From NCBI GenBank assembly GCA_018055515.1, contig JAGPHL010000013.1, positions 1 to 9,207 on the forward strand: a DNA stretch of 9,207 nt, written 5' to 3'. The translations under genes were made by a program, and so were the position numbers. The notes under the pieces were generated by a model. That model did no database searches and was not told the origin of the DNA. It saw only the letters and a list, made by a program, of their open reading frames with translations. Shown here in pieces: positions 6,376 through 9,207 of the stretch (position 1 is the first letter of the stretch; each line of letters starts with the position of its first letter). Source of the stretch: Anaerolineae bacterium. Its GTDB lineage: Bacteria > Chloroflexota > Anaerolineae > B4-G1 > SLSP01.

Positions 6376-6924
6376 ATGTTTCAGCGCATTCTTGGTGTTT
6401 TCAAACTGGACAAGCAGGTGTTTAAGGAAATCGAGCAGGATGCGAGCGCTACCTCCCAGGCTGCGATCATTGTGGCGCTGGTAGCCGGGCTCAGTGCTAT
6501 TGGCGGGCTCATCACCTACCTCATAAGTAGCGAGGGCGGCGGCAATCTTCTCGGGAATATTTTCTTTCCCCTGGTTTGGGCCTTCGTCGGCTGGGTGGTG
6601 TGGTCTGCGGCGACCTTCTTGATCGGCACCAAACTCTTCGGGGGCGAGGCGACCTTGCAGGAGATGTTGCGGGTGATCGGCTTTGCCTACGCGCCGCAAC
6701 TGCTGAGCATCATCCCGTGTGTGGGCGGCATCATTGGCGCCATCTGGTCGCTGATCGCCAGTTTCTTCGCCATCCGTGAGGGGCTGGATCTGGATACCGG
6801 CAAGACCTTGTTGACGGTAGGACTGGGCTGGCTGCTGATTTTCATCCTCAACTGGGTGCTCAGCTCAGTTCTGGGCATTGGCGCGCTGGCTACTGGGGCG
6901 CTGCCCGGTCTGCTGGGAGGCTAA
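6376..6924 (+). CDS. Yip1-family multi-pass membrane protein
   Basis: The product is a 182-residue integral membrane protein of the bacterial Yip1/YIP1-domain type; its molecular function is unknown. A soluble N-terminus (about 1-27) with LDKQVFKEIEQDASATSQA is followed by hydrophobic stretches at about 28-50, 60-84, 105-133 (perhaps two segments) and 144-168. The family-like block RVIGFAYAPQLLSIIP lies at 99-114, and the segment FAIREGLDLDTGKTLLTV follows the third stretch. The ATG at 6376 was chosen because AAAGGAG lies 8 nt upstream. An in-frame ATG at 6262 would add 38 residues but lies upstream of the predicted promoter -10 and lacks a Shine-Dalgarno site. The gene is flanked by its own promoter and a strong hairpin, so it seems monocistronic and not part of the suf operon. 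Confidence 0.85.
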   Translation: MFQRILGVFKLDKQVFKEIEQDASATSQAAIIVALVAGLSAIGGLITYLISSEGGGNLLGNIFFPLVWAFVGWVVWSAATFLIGTKLFGGEATLQEMLRVIGFAYAPQLLSIIPCVGGIIGAIWSLIASFFAIREGLDLDTGKTLLTVGLGWLLIFILNWVLSSVLGIGALATGALPGLLGG

Positions 6925-6955
6925 ACGTCCCGGCGCTCTTGCGTCTAACGGATCT

Positions 6956-6991
6956 CAAACTGGCGGCGGAGTGTTTCCCGCCGCCAGTTTG
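6956..6991 (+). terminator. Strong GC hairpin after the Yip1-family gene, probable terminator
   Basis: A perfect 14-bp stem (6956-6969 with 6978-6991) has the 8-nt loop AGTGTTTC and starts 31 nt after the stop codon. The only U-rich stretch is TTT inside the stem end, and the next bases are CGTAATAAAA. It is therefore not a textbook intrinsic terminator. It separates this gene from the suf promoter and could also protect the mRNA 3' end. Confidence 0.65.
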
Positions 6992-7001
6992 CGTAATAAA
7001 A

Positions 7002-7013
7002 AAGAAGATTCTT
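7002..7013. promoter_or_regulatory. Inverted repeat overlapping the suf -35 box, candidate operator
   Basis: AAGAA-GA-TTCTT is an inverted repeat with 5-bp arms and a 2-bp centre. Its right end overlaps the first two bases of the suf -35 box. An A-rich stretch (6996-7003) precedes it. The position would suit a repressor of iron-sulfur assembly genes, but the arms are short and the regulator is unknown. Confidence 0.3.
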
Positions 7014-7039
7014 GACAAAAAGGGGCCTTCGGCTATACT
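7012..7039 (+). promoter_or_regulatory. Promoter of the suf operon
   Basis: A perfect -35 box TTGACA (7012-7017) and TATACT (7034-7039) are separated by 16 bp. Transcription would start near 7046, about 33 nt before the sufC ATG. It is the best consensus match among the promoters seen here, which suggests strong basal expression that may be repressed when cluster supply is adequate. Confidence 0.8.
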
Positions 7040-7068
7040 GATTTCGTCCGTGAGGCAGTGACGACGAC

Positions 7069-7073
7069 GGAGG
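7069..7073 (+). promoter_or_regulatory. Shine-Dalgarno site fixing the sufC start
   Basis: GGAGG lies 5 nt before the ATG at 7079. An in-frame GTG at 7058 would add seven residues (MTTTEVW) and would itself place the Shine-Dalgarno inside the gene, so ATG 7079 is preferred. Confidence 0.7.
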
Positions 7074-7078
7074 TGTGG

Positions 7079-7888
7079 ATGGAGCAGGCGTTGGCAAAGA
7101 CGTTAGAAATTCGGGATTTGCGCGTGCGCGTCGAAGGCAAGGAAATCCTCAAGGGGGTGACGTTGACGGTCGGCCCTGGCGAGACGCACGCCTTGATGGG
7201 GCCAAACGGGTCTGGCAAAAGCACGCTGTCGTACACGTTGATGGGGCATCCCAAATACGAGGTCATCGGCGGCGACATTCTGCTCGACGGCGAGAGCCTG
7301 CTGCCGTTATCCCCTGACGCGCGGGCCCGACGTGGCCTGTTCCTGGCGCTGCAGTATCCCGTGTCCGTGCCTGGCGTCACTCTCTACACCTTTCTGCGTG
7401 CGGCGACCAGCGCGATGCGGGGGTACGGCGACGCCGCGCGGCGCAGCGGGGATCAACGCTTCCAGGCGCATTTGATTCCGGCGCGCGAGTTCCGGCAGGA
7501 AGTGACCGCCGAGCTCGCCCGGCTCAAGATGGATCCGGCGTTCCTCAACCGCTATCTCAACGAGGGCTTCTCCGGCGGCGAGAAGAAGCGTGCGGAGATC
7601 CTGCAGATGGCGTTGCTCAAGCCTCGCATCGCCGTTCTGGATGAGACGGATTCTGGCCTGGACATTGACGCGCTGCGCATCGTCTCCGAAGGCGTCAATC
7701 GTCTGCAAGCAGAGCTGGGGATGGGCTTGCTGGTCATCACGCATTATCAGCGCCTCCTCAATTACATTCATCCGCAGTTCGTCCACATTTTCTACGACGG
7801 GCGGGTCGTGCACTCGGCCGGTCCCGAGCTGGTGGAGAAGCTGGAAGCCGAGGGCTACGATTGGGTTCAGGCTGAATTTGGGGTTTGA
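7079..7888 (+). CDS. sufC: Fe-S cluster assembly ATPase SufC
   Basis: This is the ABC-type ATPase of the SufBCD complex, a cytosolic scaffold complex that builds iron-sulfur clusters; SufC drives conformational change in SufB/SufD by ATP hydrolysis. The product has 269 residues. It has Walker A GPNGSGKST (41-49), the Q-loop in LALQYP (Gln92), the signature FSGGEKKR (164-171), Walker B IAVLDETDSGLD (184-195, Asp188 and catalytic Glu189) and the switch histidine His222. The motif pattern ETDSGLD is typical of SufC rather than of transporter ATPases, and there is no membrane partner gene. It is somewhat longer than the common length of about 250 residues. An Arg/Gly/Ala-rich stretch around residues 112-135, before the helical subdomain, accounts for some of this. 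It is the first gene of the operon, and sufB follows after 3 nt. Confidence 0.96.
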   Translation: MEQALAKTLEIRDLRVRVEGKEILKGVTLTVGPGETHALMGPNGSGKSTLSYTLMGHPKYEVIGGDILLDGESLLPLSPDARARRGLFLALQYPVSVPGVTLYTFLRAATSAMRGYGDAARRSGDQRFQAHLIPAREFRQEVTAELARLKMDPAFLNRYLNEGFSGGEKKRAEILQMALLKPRIAVLDETDSGLDIDALRIVSEGVNRLQAELGMGLLVITHYQRLLNYIHPQFVHIFYDGRVVHSAGPELVEKLEAEGYDWVQAEFGV

Positions 7889-7891
7889 GCG

Positions 7892-9207
7892 ATGGCGAAC
7901 GAGTACGACGATCTGCGGCAGCTCAAGGATCAAGCTCAGGGGGATTTTACCACTGAGATTGATTACGCCTATCAGACCCGGCGCGGGCTAGGCGAGGACA
8001 TCGTGCGCGAAATCTCGGCGGTCAAGGGCGAGCCTCAATGGATGTTGGATTTTCGCCTCAAAGCGCTGGACACTTTCATGAAGCTGCCCATGCCGACGTG
8101 GGGGGCAGACCTGGGGCTCCTGAATTTCGAGGAATTCTATTACTTCATGCGGTCCACCGAGCGCAAAGCGCGCACCTGGGAGGAAGTTCCCGGCGCCATC
8201 AAGGACACCTTCGAGCGGTTGGGCATTCCCGAGGCGGAGCGCCGTTACCTGGCCGGCGTGGAGACGCAGATGGATTCGGAGGCCGTGTACAGCTCGCTCA
8301 AGGCGGAGTGGGAGCAGCACGGCATCATCTTTGTGGACATGGACACCGCCGTCCGCGAGTATCCGGACCTGGTGCGCGAGCACATCAGCACCGTCGTGCC
8401 CATCGGCGATAACAAGTTTGCGGCGTTGAACAGCGCCTTCTGGTCGGGAGGGAGCTTCGTCTATGTGCCGCAGGGGGTGAATGTGGAAATCCCTTTGCAG
8501 GCATATTTTCGCATCAACGCGCAGAACCTGGGGCAATTCGAGCGCACAATCATAATTGCTGATAATGGCAGCAATGTACATTATATTGAGGGTTGCACAG
8601 CACCTCAATACAGCACCTGGGCCTTGCACACCGGCGTGATCGAGATCTTTGTGAAGAAAGGCGCGCACGCGCGGTACACCACCATTCAAAACTGGTCGCG
8701 CAACGTCTACAACCTCGTCACGCAACGCGCCGTGGTAGAAGAGGATGGCTCGATGACCTGGGTGGACGGGAATTTGGGCAGTGGTATCACGATGAAGTAC
8801 CCGGCCGTGGTGTTGCGCGGGCCGCGCGCGCGGGGTGAGGTGCTCTCCATCGCTTTCGCCGGTGACGGCCAGCACTACGACGCCGGCGCGAAGGCGATTC
8901 ATCTGGCGCCGCACACCACGTCCCTCATCACCTCCAAGTCCATCAGCAAGGGCCTGGGACGCTCCGGCTTCCGGGGATTGGTGCGCGTGGTCCCCGGCGC
9001 GATCGGCGCGCAGTCGAAGGTCACCTGTGATGCGCTGCTGCTCGACCCCGAATCCCGCTCCGACACCTACCCCTACATTGACGTGAGCGAGGACGAGGCG
9101 CAGATTGAGCACGAGGCGACGGTGAGCAAGATCAGCGAGGATCAGCTCTTCTACCTGATGAGCCGGGGCCTGAGCGAGAAGGAAGCCTCGGCGATGATCG
9201 TCAACGG
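7892..9207 (+). CDS. sufB: Fe-S cluster assembly scaffold SufB (3' end outside window)
   Basis: This is the beta-helix scaffold subunit of the SufBCD complex on which Fe-S clusters form. The reading frame from ATG 7892 stays open to the window edge, giving 438 full codons; SufB is usually about 470, so roughly 30 residues are missing. Recognisable blocks are FWSGGSFVYVPQGV (183-196), HYIEGCTAPQYSTW (230-243), YTTIQNWSRNVYNL (272-285), SKGLGRSGFRGLVRV (362-376), SKVTCDALLLD (385-395) and QIEHEATVSKISEDQLFYL (414-432). Cys389 and Glu418 lie 29 residues apart, the same spacing as Cys405 and Glu434 of E. coli SufB, which are implicated in cluster assembly. The ATG is 3 nt after the sufC TGA with only a weak GGGG upstream, so translation is probably coupled. 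A sufD gene is likely to follow outside the window. Confidence 0.96.
   Translation, partial: MANEYDDLRQLKDQAQGDFTTEIDYAYQTRRGLGEDIVREISAVKGEPQWMLDFRLKALDTFMKLPMPTWGADLGLLNFEEFYYFMRSTERKARTWEEVPGAIKDTFERLGIPEAERRYLAGVETQMDSEAVYSSLKAEWEQHGIIFVDMDTAVREYPDLVREHISTVVPIGDNKFAALNSAFWSGGSFVYVPQGVNVEIPLQAYFRINAQNLGQFERTIIIADNGSNVHYIEGCTAPQYSTWALHTGVIEIFVKKGAHARYTTIQNWSRNVYNLVTQRAVVEEDGSMTWVDGNLGSGITMKYPAVVLRGPRARGEVLSIAFAGDGQHYDAGAKAIHLAPHTTSLITSKSISKGLGRSGFRGLVRVVPGAIGAQSKVTCDALLLDPESRSDTYPYIDVSEDEAQIEHEATVSKISEDQLFYLMSRGLSEKEASAMIVN

Noticed and set aside
7988..9112. A 374-codon open frame on the - strand opposite sufB
   Set aside because: SufB on the + strand is unmistakable. The reverse frame shows only composition-driven sequence.

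Overview
The window is GC-rich bacterial chromosome made of conserved housekeeping genes plus two envelope/membrane genes. It shows no phage, transposon, CRISPR or defence-system signature. The best guess for the source is a Chloroflexota bacterium (Anaerolineae-like). This rests on three things: a CapA-type lipoprotein with a long Thr-Pro linker, a small Yip1-family membrane protein beginning with the 'LD..V..EIE.D' style N-terminus, and a suf operon that begins sufC-sufB. The assignment is an inference from gene style and context, not from a marker-gene comparison.

Layout from left to right. (1) rpsT (ribosomal protein S20, + strand) has its own promoter and starts at GTG. (2) A 13-bp perfect hairpin with U-tracts on both sides serves as a shared terminator between rpsT and the convergent gene. 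(3) A CapA-like lipoprotein gene lies on the - strand. Its core has lost two usual metal-site residues, and an N-terminal domain looks like a degenerate substrate-binding protein. (4) A tRNA-Val(GAC) gene (- strand) has its own promoter and intrinsic terminator. (5) dnaE, the replicative DNA polymerase III alpha subunit (- strand, 1229 aa), is intact, with a full PHP metal site, catalytic Asp triad and clamp-binding motif. (6) A divergent intergenic region of about 190 bp carries a dnaE promoter, a 10-bp tandem repeat and a promoter for the next gene. (7) A Yip1-family multi-pass membrane protein (+ strand) ends in a strong GC hairpin. (8) A near-consensus promoter drives sufC-sufB (+ strand), which encode Fe-S cluster assembly; sufB is cut by the window edge about 30 codons short of the usual end.

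How the genes relate: SufC (ATPase) and SufB (scaffold) are subunits of one complex and are separated by only 3 nt, so they are almost certainly cotranscribed. The other genes appear to be independent transcription units, each with its own promoter. Five of the six proposed promoters fit a sigma-70-like pattern with a 16-bp spacer. I found no convincing new multi-gene system. The points most worth a second look are the unusual CapA-like lipoprotein, the intact PHP site of DnaE, the (CA)6 tract inside the DnaE metal motif, the inverted repeat at the suf promoter, and an AT-rich codon patch in sufB.
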